64,000 nucleotides of DNA from Hyposmocoma kahamanoa (GCF_003589595.1 NW_020654748.1:62001-126000); one strand, 5' to 3'. Counted from the stretch's first letter, positions 19,860 through 31,490 are shown. Program-made: numbers and translations. The notes: a model not told the origin generated them from the letters alone.

Positions 19860-21660
19860 ACTTAAAAAACTAATCTATCCTAAAAAAAATCCCGCCCCGT
19901 ATCGTACAGCATTGCCTCGCTGAACAGCAATGGACATTTGCTGAACCAACCACGACTCAGAGCGGTGATCGCAGCCCCTGTCTCTGAGTCGGCGACCCAA
20001 CTCTTTAAACAAGTCCCGAGCTTCCGAATCCCAGGGCCCCGCCATCTCGACCGCGACCGGTACGAAATCGTACATCGGCGCCAAGGCAGAATATTTAGCA
20101 TGTTTGAGTTTCGCGGTTTAGCCGCGGAACCTGCCAAACGCGAAGTTTGTCTTAAGTCGGACGCAGCAAATCCGCCAAGGTACCAACGTTCAAAGCTGCT
20201 CCAAGTTTTTCTAAATCCTCCAAAACAACCTCAGGACTTCCGCCAATAGTGCCATCATCCAGGTCATCAACCAGACATTCAATGGTGAGTCTAATGACGA
20301 CATAATCTTCTGGATAGCCAAGCAGAACAATAAAGGTCCCAGAAGATCGCCCTGCTGAGCGCCCACCTGCGATAAAATGAAAATTTTCACCAAAGAAAAG
20401 TTTACTGGGGGCCGAATAGCACTGGTAGACGAAGGGGTAAAGTGATGGCACATTTTCCAAGACTTCCGACACAATAATATCTCTCTCCACACTATTAAAG
20501 GGGTTCCTGGTATCTATTTTGACGACTACTGTATTCGTGCCCTCGCGATCCATCGCAAAAAAGCGGGTGGCGTGTATCGCCGCCTCACAACCCAGAGGCG
20601 TACCAAAACCCATCTGCCTTGGCTGAAGGTGGGTCGACATCAGGTCTCTAACCGATCTACAATAAAGCTTCGCCACCAGGCGGCGATACGTATCACCCAC
20701 GGCAATTGGCCTAATGCCACCGTCCTTCTTACATGTAAGGAGCTACATCTAAATTCAGCATACCCCTTAAAAGAAAATTGCATAAATTGGAAAGCGACTT
20801 CAATAAACGAGGACCGTTGTCGCCCGCAGAAGTTGATGTAAGCTCTTTGAGATGTTGAGGACGCAACCCATCAAGACCAGAAGCTGAACCGTTATAAAAC
20901 GTTCCCAAAGCCATATAGCCACCTTCGTAGGTGTAACAGACAGGAAGGGGCTCGTAAGACCTGGTTCCGGTGGAAAAGTCAAAGGCGTAGAAGGAGGCGG
21001 ATATTTGTCACGTAATGCTCTCAAGGTATCATCATTAGCTGGAGCCAACAACGAGCCCGACAGCAGTAGGCGGACAGCCCTTCTCAAATCACCGTCATAC
21101 ACCTTAGCCTCAATGGTACGGTATGTTGAAGGCGGTTTGTATGTAGACTGAGTACCCGGAAAGTCCAAAGTTTCGCAAATTATATTATTTTTTACTTCAC
21201 TCCTCGCCACCAGGAACTCTCAAGGCCGAAAAAGGGAAAGACAATAAGCTGAACCATTAATTCCCATCATTCGATCGCAGGCACTCATCTATCAAATGAC
21301 ATAACCTGCCAGCTGCAAGATTTCTGGCCGTTTTTGGTATATGTCTAAGGATTCGAACTAGTCTCTTAAGCGATGGCAAACTATGGAGACCGGATGTGCT
21401 CTGTGGTGTTTGTGTCATATCACTTGAGGCCGGAACCGACGAAGCATCGATCCTCCGATGGGCCACATTCCTATGCACACGAGTAATATACACACTGAGA
21501 CCCCTTGATTGTACGTACAATTTGGGCGATCCTGAGCAATAAGGACACCTAACTTTCTAGTCTTTAAATAGCAAAGATATGAGGGACACTGGAACTGCAC
21601 CCACTCCCGCACGTGTTATTCAGAGACGTAAGTTGACAAGTCCCAATTGCCCAACCACAA
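19860..21660 (-). pseudogene. Degenerate reverse-transcriptase retroelement
   Basis: A run of minus-strand frames gives one decayed element. In 5' to 3' order: an N-terminal part (21257-21612, with CPSYLCYLKTRKLGVL); a proline-rich stretch (about 21030-21120, DKYPPPSTPLTFPPEPG); a segment with SASGLDGLRPQHLKEL (about 20840-20900); RT fingers and palm (20152-20700); and a C-terminal block (19875-20137, DFVPVAVEMAGPWDSEARDLF). The palm shows VVVKIDTRNPFNSVERD (motif A aspartate), QVGAQQGDLLGPLLFCLAIQ in a shifted frame (motif B), and LDDGTIGG (motif C). Several frameshifts make it nonfunctional. The overlapping plus-strand frames (19938-20249, 20572-20841) are shadows. The QQGDLLGPLLF/LDDGT signature differs from the CR1 and RTE copies here. 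I cannot assign the clade. Confidence 0.8.
20152..20700 (-). pseudogene. RT palm region of the degenerate retroelement
   Basis: This is the longest open frame of the element (182 codons). Residues 1-20 hold GDTYRRLVAKLYCRSVRDLM, about 30-45 hold QMGFGTPLGCEAAIHA, 60-80 hold the motif A region with the first catalytic aspartate in KIDTRN, and about 138-150 hold VDDLDDGTIGG around the YLDD-type motif C. Motif B is read in the overlapping frame 20211-20492, so a frameshift separates motif A from motif B and a second one restores the frame before motif C. Confidence 0.8.
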
Positions 21661-21664
21661 CCTC

Positions 21665-22460
21665 TTAAAGTAATATTTACTTTAACCTTACATTGACTTT
21701 TCGTACCATGACGCGCTCAATGTAAGCTTATTATAATGTTAAAACTATGATGTTTTATTGGCAGCTTTGTGACTATTCATTCACTCAGTTCGTACTATGG
21801 CGCGACTTTAACATTAAAGTAATATTGTTGTTATGTCAAATTTAGCTTAAAATAGTTTCTCAGATGCAGTGGAACAATATTATTTTCGAATTTATTGTCT
21901 AAATATTGGTTTGTAATGATTAAAAGTTAAGTTGAACTTATTTATTTACATAAATCTGTTCAATATTTTGTTTATTTTTTTTATTTAATAGTAGATAAGA
22001 ATTCATTTCTCGTTAAATAAAACTACGCGATGTTTATTTAATATAATTATGACAGCAACATCTATATGCTCTTTGGCAACAATAACGTTGACATTAGACT
22101 ATAATTTCGAATTCACAACGTGACTATCAAAACTCAGTTTGGTTTATTTATATTATTACATACTTTTCTTTTTTTAACAGTCAAAATTCTCTGAATGTAA
22201 ATAACATTAAGTACTTAAACATTACAGTACGACAAGACGATTTGAAACATCAAAAAAGAAAGAGATGGAATTGTATAGTTCATAAAGTGTTATTTCTTTC
22301 CTATTTTTAGTAAGTAATAGACAATATTGGGAAATCACTCGTTCTTTCCATCACTTTAGCAATAATACATTACTTGATTGACAGGTTTGTCATGGTACGA
22401 ATATGAGTAATATTGTAATAAGCTTACTTTAAGCTTACATTGAAAAAAGATTGTTTTTGG
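21665..22460. other. AT-rich sequence, nothing recognised
   Basis: Upstream of the retroelement. No coding signature, and no clear target duplication was found. Confidence 0.35.
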
Positions 22461-22464
22461 AAAA

Positions 22465-22595
22465 GTTATGGTAGGCCCCCTTACCCTTCAAAACTGGAAC
22501 GCAGTAATATTTACATTACTACTTGGCGGCAGAAACCGGTAAGGTGCCAGTAATTCGCTGGACGAACTCTTTTACGGAGCTCCTACGAAAAGTTT
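22465..22595 (-). repeat. Dispersed repeat B (5' half)
   Basis: The minus strand carries 'ggagctccgtaaaagagttcgtccag', 'gccgccaagtagtaatgtaaatattactgcgttcc' and 'aagggtaagggg', corresponding to the family head and middle. Confidence 0.6.
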
Positions 22596-22759
22596 TCATT
22601 TTGCAAATGTTGCCATATTACACCAAGCAACAATTCGAAATGTATAAAATTAAATCGAAACTGTAAATCAAATTTGTTTTATTTGATCAACAATACAATT
22701 TAATAAGAAAATCTGACTCGTGACTAAAAACATGAAAAATGTGATAGACGCTGATTAGA

Positions 22760-22865
22760 ACAATGAATGAGGTCTCCAAGTCGCATTTGGCCAGCGTGGC
22801 GGATTAAGACCTAACCTTTCTAATTAGAGGAGTTCCTATAATGGTTATATGATGATGAATTGTAC
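22760..22865 (+). repeat. RTE-like LINE 3' tail
   Basis: 'gaggtctccaagtcgcatttggccagcgtggcggattaagacctaacc' followed by 'gaggagttc' and 'atgatgatgaat' is the classic 3' end of lepidopteran RTE-like elements. Confidence 0.7.
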
Positions 22866-22869
22866 GCAT

Positions 22870-23220
22870 TTATAAGCGCAATTTTATCATTTGTACCACA
22901 AGAAAGTCAAGCTACGAGGTGATAATTTTACAACTCCTGTCCACCACTGGTTCGCTACTAGAATTACTATTAGTTTTTATAAATAAATGAGATACAGCCA
23001 ATAACTTTGTGAGAATTTATACCGCACCTATATTGCAGTGCTGGTATTCGATTAATGGTGTGAGTATTTTGAGTTATATATAGATGTACAATACTGTTAT
23101 TGAATGTGTCAACGAACTTTAAAATAATATACAGGTGCAGCTTATGGCTTTAAACCATATCCTTGACTTATACTCAGTATTGGGATGTGTAATGGTTATT
23201 GATAATGATGATTTTACTAA
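22870..23220. other. No gene seen
   Basis: AT-rich sequence, nothing recognised. Confidence 0.35.
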
Positions 23221-23224
23221 AACA

Positions 23225-23510
23225 CATCTAGGCTTTCCGTTTAGCGGAGGTTAAGCAGCGAGACTTGGAACACGTGGAGAGAATGGGAAATAATTTTACA
23301 GCGAAAACAGCATACTTAGAACGACCGAATTGACGGCAACCAGTCACAAATCCTCTGTACTGCTGTTGCAATTAAGTTAAGAAAGATCGAAGGGACTTTG
23401 GTACTGGTAGATGCAGGACTGGAAGTAAGGAGCATGGTAAAACTTGGAATCGGAGGTCAATACTCACTTTGGGTTACTGCGTGGTCAGTAAATTTGAAAA
23501 GGAAAATGAG
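23225..23510 (+). pseudogene. LINE C-terminal remnant (HVERMGN block)
   Basis: The plus strand reads LEHVERMGNNFTAKTAYLER (about 23260-23320) and VKKDRRDFGTGRCRTG, then in another frame a block like LESEVNTHFGLLRG. This order (GHVERM, KR.YL.RP, KDL..LG, W....., SEA.THFG) is the end of a LINE polyprotein. It is broken by stops and frameshifts and seems a different subfamily from the copies at 12285 and 18820. Confidence 0.65.
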
Positions 23511-23514
23511 TTAT

Positions 23515-23970
23515 CTAAGTTTAGAGAATTAAAGTATTTCAATGTTTAATGTCTGTAAACGAAGGATACCTATGATTTCAAAAGTACTAAATTCTTAAGG
23601 AGTTCCATGGCTATGAATACCACCTACTTAGAATCAGATTGTGCGTAAAGCCAGTTGCAGAGATTAGAGATAACATGTATATGACAAAACAGGATGCCGA
23701 GCTTATCATTTTGTGATGCAAGATTAAGAAACTGAGAAGTTGTTCGGAGGTTCAACGTTTATCTATAAAAACTGTACGATATCGAGAGAACAACAAAGGA
23801 AAATTTCCATGTTGCAATGCAATGTTAGAATTTTTGTACTCGAGGTAGTTACGTATTAGATGTACTATAATCGCGAGTTGCGGAAAACAGGGAGAAATTT
23901 CTAGCCTTGTAGACATAATATTAATTAGATTGAGCAGTTAAAATCTATTAACACTTTCATTGTTATTTAA
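23515..23970. other. No gene seen
   Basis: No motif or repeat recognised. Confidence 0.35.
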
Positions 23971-23974
23971 ATTG

Positions 23975-24095
23975 TTATCATTAATACAGGCTTCTTACCA
24001 AGGTTTCATTTTTTATTTCCCCGATATTTGGGATAGGATATACGCTCCAAAATCAAGATTATCAATCCGTGAGTGTGGAACGTGTAATCGGTAGG
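23975..24095 (-). repeat. Dispersed repeat C
   Basis: 'ttatcattaatacaggcttcttaccaagg...tttatttccccgatatttggg...atatacgct' is the reverse complement of the blocks at 4726-4830. Confidence 0.5.
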
Positions 24096-24099
24096 AATT

Positions 24100-24580
24100 A
24101 TACCTTAGACTGATTCAGCCTTTAAAAAAGACTGCTACAAGTGAAAGAGTGGAGGTCTATTGTCTCAGTTTCTGTTGTGGATGACAGGCGTATATCTTGT
24201 ATGTATGTAAGTACGAGTATTTTTACTGATATTAGTAGATAATGGAACACACACACCATTTATTTATGTGTTCATAGTCTTATTATTTGTATACAATAGC
24301 AGTTATATTGTCTATAGGTTGTACCCTATAGCTGTCCAAAATTCAAATTACTATAATACTATCATTTATATCGAGACCTTTTGTTAAGCCCGTGTTAATA
24401 ATATTTATTATTTAGTATGTACTAATTCATAGTGTAGTATTTAACTGGCTTCTATATCCTAGTGGTAAGTACAATGTTCCCTAGAGCTTGATTGTTGATG
24501 TAATTAATACCAGTATTAGAGAATCTATCTTAACTCATATGACAAAGATATTTTATAGAGATAGTTTGGTGAAATTACAG
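24100..24580. other. No gene seen
   Basis: AT-rich sequence, nothing recognised. Confidence 0.35.
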
Positions 24581-24584
24581 GCAT

Positions 24585-24745
24585 ATGGGACTTGTTAACT
24601 TATGTCTCAGGGTGAAGGCGCAGTGGCAGTGCCCCACAGATCTTTGCGATTTAAAGCTCTGAGTGGCACTGCAACCGTTATGGACAGGCGTGTAGCTTAC
24701 CATCAGGCGGACGACTCACCAGTCGTCCCGTCACTTGATATAACA
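24585..24745 (+). repeat. Dispersed repeat B (3' half, well preserved)
   Basis: It holds 'gcatatgggacttgttaacttatgtctcagggtga', 'gcgcagtggcagtgcc', 'gatctttgcgatttaaagctctgagtggcactgcaac' and 'gttatggacaggcgtgtagcttaccatcaggcggacgac'. This is the least diverged copy of the tail in the window and a good seed for a consensus. Confidence 0.7.
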
Positions 24746-24749
24746 AAAT

Positions 24750-25890
24750 AATAATAAAAATTATCTATGGGGCGTTGCAAGCTAATGTTTTAATTAGAAT
24801 TCTATTGTGCTAGGCCAAGAGCAAGTTTGACACTTAAGATTTTAATTCAAATTTACTTAATAAGTGTTCTTGTCTGCTCTTGGCTGCATAAACTTGAATT
24901 TACATAAGTGCCAAACTATTTCTTTTCCCATTCCTCGGGTTAATAATCTGTGCAATACAAAAAATCATCATTTACTATACCTACTGCAGATTAAGGGCAC
25001 ACTTCCATATTTAGGACTTAAGTATCATAATTCACGTCACTTGTAGTAACGTGCATACTTGCCAGCAGTGATTGCTGAGTACGTCACTAAGTATCAGCTT
25101 TATTTAAAACCAGGCAATTGCCTCTTCAACAAAACACGTAACAAAGCACAATAATTTTCACGTCCAACCCAATTAAAAGGAATTAAGTATCACTAACATA
25201 ATCACCATAACAATCAAACGTTTTATCGTTTTAATTACGTTTGCGTGAATAGCGTCCCTTGTAATATGCTGTAATGTAACTAGTAACGATATAATCGCTG
25301 TAATCTTTGTAATTAGGGTTGCTACAATATTACAAGACTTGTCGACTCATTAAAGTTTTATGGGAACAAAAACATCTGCTTTGCAAATTTTGTCCTCACA
25401 ATATCTATTATTTTAAAGATCGAAACTTTTCAATTTTGAGTTTTAATCATTGTTATCTATAAACCTGACTTTACCCACTACCACTATCTTGCGTACCGAT
25501 CTACGGCCGTCTAAATATGTCATTACAGGAATTGGCCAAGAAGTAGTTACAGAAAAATGTGGAGGTCGTGCAGTGAATTTTAATATCTCACATAATTTGT
25601 GAACGTGCTTAACTTTGACGAGGATCACGAATGTGTTTCTAAGTTGAAAGGGGTTGAAACAGTTTATGAAGACACGCGAATTCGCCAAACCGTATTTCGT
25701 CAGGGTAGTGAATTATCACCAAATTCCCTTTCCTTAGTAGACTGCCAGGCATGTGATTCATAATTAATACTAGCTATACCGTGGCGTTGCAATGGCTCTG
25801 AAAAAAATAATCACGTATTATATCTGTAAAAGGACTGCCTTTTTGACTGTAGACACCTGTGTTGAATGACAAAATAAAGTTATGCATTGG
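24750..25890. other. No gene seen
   Basis: The frames 24864-25046 (plus) and 25443-25688 (minus) have no recognisable motif. No repeats noticed. Confidence 0.35.
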
Positions 25891-25894
25891 ATCA

Positions 25895-26025
25895 AGTGGC
25901 GGGACGAACAAATCGTGCATCTGCGATACGACTGTCCATAACAGTTGCAGTGGCAAAAATCTGACTGGTACTGCCACTGCGCCCATCAACTTGAGACATA
26001 AAGTTATCAAGTGCCATGTGCCAGT
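25895..26025 (-). repeat. Dispersed repeat B (3' half)
   Basis: The reverse complement reads 'ggcacatggcacttgataactttatgtctcaa', 'ggcgcagtggcagtacc', 'ccactgcaactgttatgg' and 'gatttgttcgtcccgcc'. Confidence 0.6.
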
Positions 26026-26092
26026 GTGTATGTATGTATGTGTTAGTGCGTGTGTGCGTACGTGCGTGCGTGCATGAGTGCGTGTGTGTGTT
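26026..26092. repeat. GT/GTGC-rich microsatellite
   Basis: Imperfect 'gtatgtatgtatgtg...gtgcgtgtgtgcgtacgtgcgtgcgtgcatg'. It generates threonine/histidine-rich frames on the minus strand that are not genes. Confidence 0.8.
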
Positions 26093-26156
26093 TGCATACT
26101 GTTTATTACTACTACTACTTGTCATCATGTTTTTATTACTTCATTTTTAAAAATTG

Positions 26157-26191
26157 AAGTATCAAAGAACTATTCAAATTCTTTGATACTT
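26157..26191. repeat. 13-bp perfect hairpin
   Basis: AAGTATCAAAGAA (26157-26169) pairs with TTCTTTGATACTT (26179-26191) around a 9-nt loop. Function unknown. Confidence 0.65.
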
Positions 26192-26199
26192 TATTTACA

Positions 26200-27015
26200 G
26201 ATTATTGATACGTAAAGCTGGCAAGTCTTCAAATATGCAAAATTATAGAATTTTGACCATAATGCTCCCATGCTGCTTGGTGGTAAAAATAAATATGATG
26301 CAGCATTTCCCTGGACGTCACTTTCGCAAGGAACTTTACCTACTGTTACTAAAATTGTTGTAATACTTCAGAAACATTTCGAGTGTGGGTACAACAACTC
26401 ACGAAAGTTTTAACATCGGATTAATAATCCTGGAACTCATATGGGATAACCATATAAACGAACATTCATTTTTATAAGTATAGATATGTAGTATATAAAT
26501 GTAGCAATTTAACATTACAGTATCAACCCTACTTTTTAATCTAAGTAATTAACGCAACTAAATCACAGACTATCTTGCAGGCAATTTGTTGTTGGCGCCT
26601 TTCAAACGGTTTGAGAATATTAATAGAAATCATGATTACAGAGTAGGTCTTTTGAGGCTACTTGCGATGGAGAAATGTGGAAAATATTTACTGATGTCAG
26701 GGACTCATTATGCGGTGTATTTATGCAAATGTGTTTAAGGACATTATTAAAATTACGCCTTAAATGCCTTCAGCTTAAATCACACAACTTTGTCATTTGT
26801 ATAGTCTTAGATAGGCATACGAGAAAATTAAGTGTCAAGAATATTACGTTACAATAAATGTAGGTAAGTACTTCTTATGATAAAATGTAGGTTCCTACAA
26901 TGATGTTACAAAGAACTTTTTAAGTTTTAGCTTCGCGTTTTCTCTACCTCTTTTGTTAATTGCAATTTAGTAGCTGATTAGATAATCAGCGCTTTTGAAA
27001 ATTAGAAATAGGACT
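26200..27015. other. No gene seen
   Basis: The frame 26675-26857 has no motif. Nothing else recognised. Confidence 0.35.
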
Positions 27016-27017
27016 AT

Positions 27018-27115
27018 CAAAGGCCGGCAACGCGTAGGTGTTACAAATGTTCATAGGCGGCGATAATGACCTCTCATCAATTGGCTGGAGTAGTCTTTTG
27101 GTTCTTATTTTATGT
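27018..27115 (+). repeat. Lepidopteran 'aaaggccggcaacgc' repeat
   Basis: 'tcaaaggccggcaacgcgtaggtgttacaaatgttcataggcggcgataat' matches the widespread lepidopteran repeat that runs '...tgttgcaggtgtccatgggcggcggtaat'. The tail is truncated before the 'accatcagg' block. Confidence 0.65.
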
Positions 27116-27119
27116 TTAA

Positions 27120-28835
27120 TGTTTTTTTTCCATACATTGCATAGGAATATATCAATTTGTCATAATATTAATATACAGCAGGTGAATTGAAATTTCATTC
27201 TCCAAAAAAAAACCACAAAATATTCCCATTAATAAATTAATTCCCAGTCACAAGGGGCAGTAAATCTCAATCGGACATTCCCGCGATATATTTTGTAGGG
27301 CCTATTCAATATTCAAGCTGGTAACGAGGTACAGGTAAGAGGCGGGCCAACATATTCAATTTACTCGCGTGCTATGGTCCGTTCTACTCAGTTCATACTA
27401 TTATTGTATCATAATTATCTCTGACACTGTTATCGTTATATAAACTCGTGTTTCATTCCTGAAAATGGACTTCTTCAAGGTGAAAATATCAGTCTATATT
27501 AAACCTGGCTTCCTGAGAGGAGTCTCATTCCCACTCTGTAAGTTTTTCGTTCCTATGTTCTCCTTCCCTTTTATATGGTATACGTAATAAACCTCGGTCA
27601 TCTCCTATCAAGCATTACCTCGATCTTTCCTTATATATTTTTTTACACTGTATTTCATTTAGTGGCCCAATATCTGGGAAATATATTTATTACCTATATT
27701 TTCTGTGGCGATTATTAACCGTCATCCCACATCCTGGGCATGTGTTTGCATCAATCCGTAAACTAAAACTCAAGAAAGTTTGAAAGGTTTATGTGTAATG
27801 TAAAAGCTTTGTGGAATTCTCTAGATCGTATGTTTTTTTTAAGGTAAATAGCAAAAGTCAAGATAAAAATACACAACCAATAATGGAAAAAAAAAACAGA
27901 TGGCTAATATAATAAAGACACTATTTTAATTAAAAAACGTGATAATTCAAAGTCTACACACAAGGTGAAAGCAGAACCAACTTCTTGTTATCTGCTATAC
28001 CGCACCAACATAAAGACAACACATAGAATGTGTAATATTAATGAACTGGTTTCGCCCTTTCTGTGTACCTTTATATGTGTTGGAACTCGTGTCGGCGATG
28101 CCGATTGCTTTTTAGGTATTGGACTTAGCTTGTTTATGGAGATTGCTCAATACGCTAAAGAAGATGAGTTAATAAATATGTATATGCAGCAAATGATTTG
28201 TATTCCAAGTTAGCAATATGCTGTATGTAATGGCAATGTGGTTGAAGTAGATTTTCTCCACTCCTTTATTGTCATGGATTCCCAAAAGGAGTAAAACAAT
28301 TAATTATTTTAAATAAGAATAATTGCTACTTGATGAAAAAAGCTGATAAAAATATTGCAATACAATTGTGTGAGAAAGAAAAACGTATAATTATTTGTAA
28401 AATACAATAGAAAGTAATTCGAGTATACATTTTAAGATTTTGTATGCTGTTACAAAAAAAAAACTGGCCAGATCAAAAGTTGTTAACTCAAATAACTGAA
28501 TTTTTAATCTTCAGAATAGTTCCAATTTTAGTAGAAACAATGACACAATAACTTCGCAATGGAAACCCATTTAAAATTCACAATCGCCTCGCCTACAATT
28601 GGTTGAGAAAGAAAACCAACGCTAACCAAAGGCTACTTTGATGGGTGTGAATTTTTTATGGCGAAGGGTGCAGGCCCCCTTAGGAAAATACCAGCCTGCT
28701 AGGGAAATGACTAATAAACGTCCGAGTCGATGGAGATCGTAGTTTCATTTCGGATATGGTTGTTGTTGGAGAAAATTGGACTTTTATAGAGGTTACGATA
28801 CTGATACTGATAGTTTAGGAAAAAGGAAGTGGCAA
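27120..28835. other. No gene that I can support
   Basis: A TATAAA at about 27440 lies upstream of a 40-codon frame at 27464, with a GTAAGT-like donor at about 27538. This combination is not strong enough to call. The frame 27965-28213 has no domain. No repeats recognised. Confidence 0.3.
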
Positions 28836-28837
28836 TT

Positions 28838-28910
28838 TTGATTTGATTTGAAATGATATTTTATTTGAATACTTGTGATTAGGGCCAGTACATTGTGAAT
28901 GTATTGTTAC
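28838..28910 (-). repeat. Possible LINE 3' tail
   Basis: 'tttgatttgatttgaaatgatattttatttgaat' resembles the 'aaatttgaatttgaat' tails of minus-oriented LINEs, as also seen near 34420, 57345 and 60700. Confidence 0.4.
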
Positions 28911-29020
28911 AAAGTTTTATTAAGTCTTATGTTGCAACATTATATACTTCATATCACTATACTTCTATGTGTGTTCTATCCTGGCTATGTTTTTCTATTT
29001 CTGAATCTTTCATTTTTGAT

Positions 29021-29283
29021 TCAATAAGTTTTTGATAAATGCTCTCTTGACAAATTTACTTCTAAAACAACAATTGTATTTCTAAATCCGACAAAATCAT
29101 TTATAGTTTCCTCATTTTTATTTTCAAAACTTTTCAGTGAAAAATCTTTCTCGATACTATCCCAAAAGTTTCCATAATGCATTTTCACATCATCAATCTT
29201 CCGAACAGCTTTATTAGCTTCAACAGCTACCACATCCTTACATTTCCTTACTTCCCTAGGGAACTTCAATACACTAGAACCAT
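29021..29283 (-). CDS. Unassigned reading frame, possible exon or pseudogene
   Basis: The minus strand is open from about 29283 to the stop at 29021-29023. The protein is charged and balanced, with lysine/glutamate-rich helices (KFPREVRKCKDVVAVEANKA, DDVKMHYGNFWDSIEKDF). It does not look like translated AT-rich noncoding DNA. 'cctgcag' just upstream (29284-29290) could be a splice acceptor, which would make this a last exon. There is also an internal ATG at 29267-29269. No domain is recognised and no poly(A) signal lies directly after the stop. A fragment of an unknown transposon is equally possible. Confidence 0.3.
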
Positions 29284-29620
29284 CTGCAGGTTCTCAGGGG
29301 TCCGTAGAGTAAACGCAGACCCGTAAGCCAGAAAACAGCCGCAGGCTTTTAATTTATATGAAGCTTCTATTATGCATGCAATTTCTAGTACCTTTGGGGT
29401 TTTCGGTATTTCCAACTATGAATGACTTTGAAGGGTGGCAGGTTTGCCATTATCGTATAATGTGTTGCCGTGTGTTCAAGTAAACTATTGATGCTTTCTT
29501 GATACCGCCCATGCCTGATTATAGTATTAGTAAACCAACACATTGCCAGGATTTTCAATGTAGTCAGCTGTATCAAAACAATCGCGAATTCTGGCTTCAT
29601 CAACATGTTTACCTGTAACC
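29284..29620. other. Unassigned
   Basis: The frame 29385-29606 (minus) has no recognisable motif. 'gtccgtagagtaaacgcagacccgtaag' is somewhat GC-richer than the surroundings. Confidence 0.3.
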
Positions 29621-29624
29621 AAGA

Positions 29625-29745
29625 GTTCTTGCTAATAAATATTCATAAATGTAAGTAACATAGAAAAAAAGTCATAGCAACATGTCACTAGGATCCGAAC
29701 TGTCGACCTTTCAGCTGCAAAGCAACCATTCTTCTGTTTTTAGCA
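29625..29745 (+). repeat. Dispersed repeat E
   Basis: 'aatattcataaatgtaagtaacatag...aggatccgaactgtcgaccttt...gcaagc'-like blocks match the distal part of the family, including a box-B-like stretch on the minus strand. Confidence 0.5.
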
Positions 29746-29759
29746 CCTAAACAAAGGCT

Positions 29760-30575
29760 GAAAGTAAATTGCGAGACGTGTTATTTCATAAAATTAATGA
29801 AAAAAGGCCACCATAAATTAGATTTCGAGTCGAGGGATATGAAATTCAACCCAACGTTCGTGATTTCTCTCTGCAACATAAATCAATTTTTAATATCAAC
29901 ATGACTTATGAACTTGCAGTATCTGTAAATGATTATGTTCAAGAAAATAGATCATAAATTACACACCACATATCTTTAACAAAACGCATGCAAAAATATA
30001 TAAATTTCCCACTCTAACTTGACCCTACCTTACTAAGATTGATATCGTAATAATATTTGTACTTGTAGGTCAATTTATAATGGAAAATCATATCGCAAAC
30101 GGATTGCGGATCATCAATCAAAGTGGTTGGCACATCAATAGTAAGAGCAAATACTCCATGTAACTGGTTCTAAGCTACAAATCGATTTTAATCCAGATAT
30201 ATTTATAGGTCGTGTAATTTATGGTTCTTCTACTTTTGATGCTGTGTTTTCAATTTGTTTTATTTCAATACTATTATAAAAATGTAGGTCTTCTTTAGAG
30301 CCAGTGGGAGAGTGCTTGATTTTCAACAGAGAGCTTAATCTTCACTATGCCTAAAGACTTTAATTAAACCTGCAATGAAGGAAATCATAGTGATGCAACC
30401 TGCATTTCGAAGAAGATCCACAACTTTTGAAAAATGTGTAAATTCTTCAACCCATATTAAGCAAGCATGTTTTATACGTTATAATTCTTATAAACCTTAC
30501 ACTTGTTATAAAAAAAAGAAGATGATGAACCTACATAGGCCAAAGCTCACCACGTTAGTATCTTTCTTCTTCTTC
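29760..30575. other. No gene seen
   Basis: The frame 30375-30758 (127 codons) is an antisense shadow of the LINE end below plus AT-rich DNA. Confidence 0.4.
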
Positions 30576-30578
30576 TTT

Positions 30579-30700
30579 CTAGCCATTCTCAAATGTATCG
30601 GCGTTGGTCTCCTTCAGTTTCTGCCACTTCTTTCGGTTCTGTGCCACCTGTATCCAATTCAACCCCGCAACTTTCTTTACGTCATCCTTACAACGCTAGT
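30579..30700 (-). pseudogene. RTE-like LINE ORF2 extreme C-terminus
   Basis: The minus strand is open for 40 codons ending at the stop 30579-30581. It reads DDVKKVAGLNWIQVAQNRKK then WQKLKETNADTFENG. 'W...A.DR..W..L.E' just before the stop is the hallmark of RTE-type C-termini. The usual YVQQW ending is replaced by NADTFENG. Truncated at its 5' side. Confidence 0.8.
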
Positions 30701-30734
30701 ATACTGTTTTTCAAATGTTGTGAATCTTCGACAT

Positions 30735-30790
30735 TCTCTTAACGTGCAGGTTTCGTAACGATGTTTTCCTAGAGTATTTAACAATAAGTT
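30735..30790 (+). repeat. Dispersed repeat E (short)
   Basis: 'cgtgcaggtttcgtaacgatgttttcc' is a diverged copy of the family start. Confidence 0.55.
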
Positions 30791-30794
30791 ACGT

Positions 30795-31490
30795 TACCTC
30801 TAAAGTTACGATCTGCGGTAGCCTATGTGGGAGACCTTGAAACGACTTTGCACTAAAGAAGGTCGCTGCGAAGGCAAGATGAGCAAATGAAGGTTCAGCG
30901 ATGCTAGTCTAACCTAATGTAACTTGGGGCACCCCCGCAACAAAGTCCATGCTGCACTTGGTGTTGTGCTGCTTATACCTGTAAGCGGGTATAAAAGAAG
31001 TATCGACACAATAAGAAGAAGACTTTAACTGTTCGGTTTGCTGACTCTAACTGCTGTGTTGTAATACTTTTAAAACCACTACGTCGAAAAAGAAAAATAC
31101 CTTTAATGCGTTACATTTTTTACTCCCCCAATATCGATCAGTGTTTTATATCCATCAGTGTTTTCGCTTACATCATTGTCTTAGCTGATAAGGTCCCCCG
31201 CTCAATCTTTCTTAGCATTTTAATTCCGTAAGTAGCTCGGCGTCATCGTATAATGGCACCTACATCGACGTTACAAAGGCAAAAGAGGATACCATTTGTT
31301 TTTTTTTCATTTCACCAGAAATTAGGCTTAAAACTCTGAAACCGATAATATTAATATTGATCGGGTTTTTGTTGTTTGCCGTAGCAATCCAATGGGTAAT
31401 TGTTTATATATTTGTATGTAGTTTAGATTTTTTTATATATAAAAGCTATAGTACTCCGTTAGAATCATTACTTCTCAATAGAGAAATCGA
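30795..31490. other. No gene seen
   Basis: No motif or repeat recognised. Confidence 0.35.

Noticed and set aside
19938..20841. Plus-strand frames of 89-103 codons
   Set aside because: They are antisense to the degenerate reverse transcriptase, which has motif order and sequence support.
25774..26128. Histidine/threonine-rich frames on the minus strand
   Set aside because: They are translations of the GT/GTGC microsatellite and of repeat B.
27430..27590. TATAAA plus a 40-codon frame plus a GT donor as a first exon
   Set aside because: Each signal is common by chance in AT-rich DNA and the peptide shows no signal sequence or domain.
30375..30758. 127-codon plus frame
   Set aside because: It is mostly antisense to an RTE-like C-terminus (30579-30700, minus), with AT-rich DNA added.
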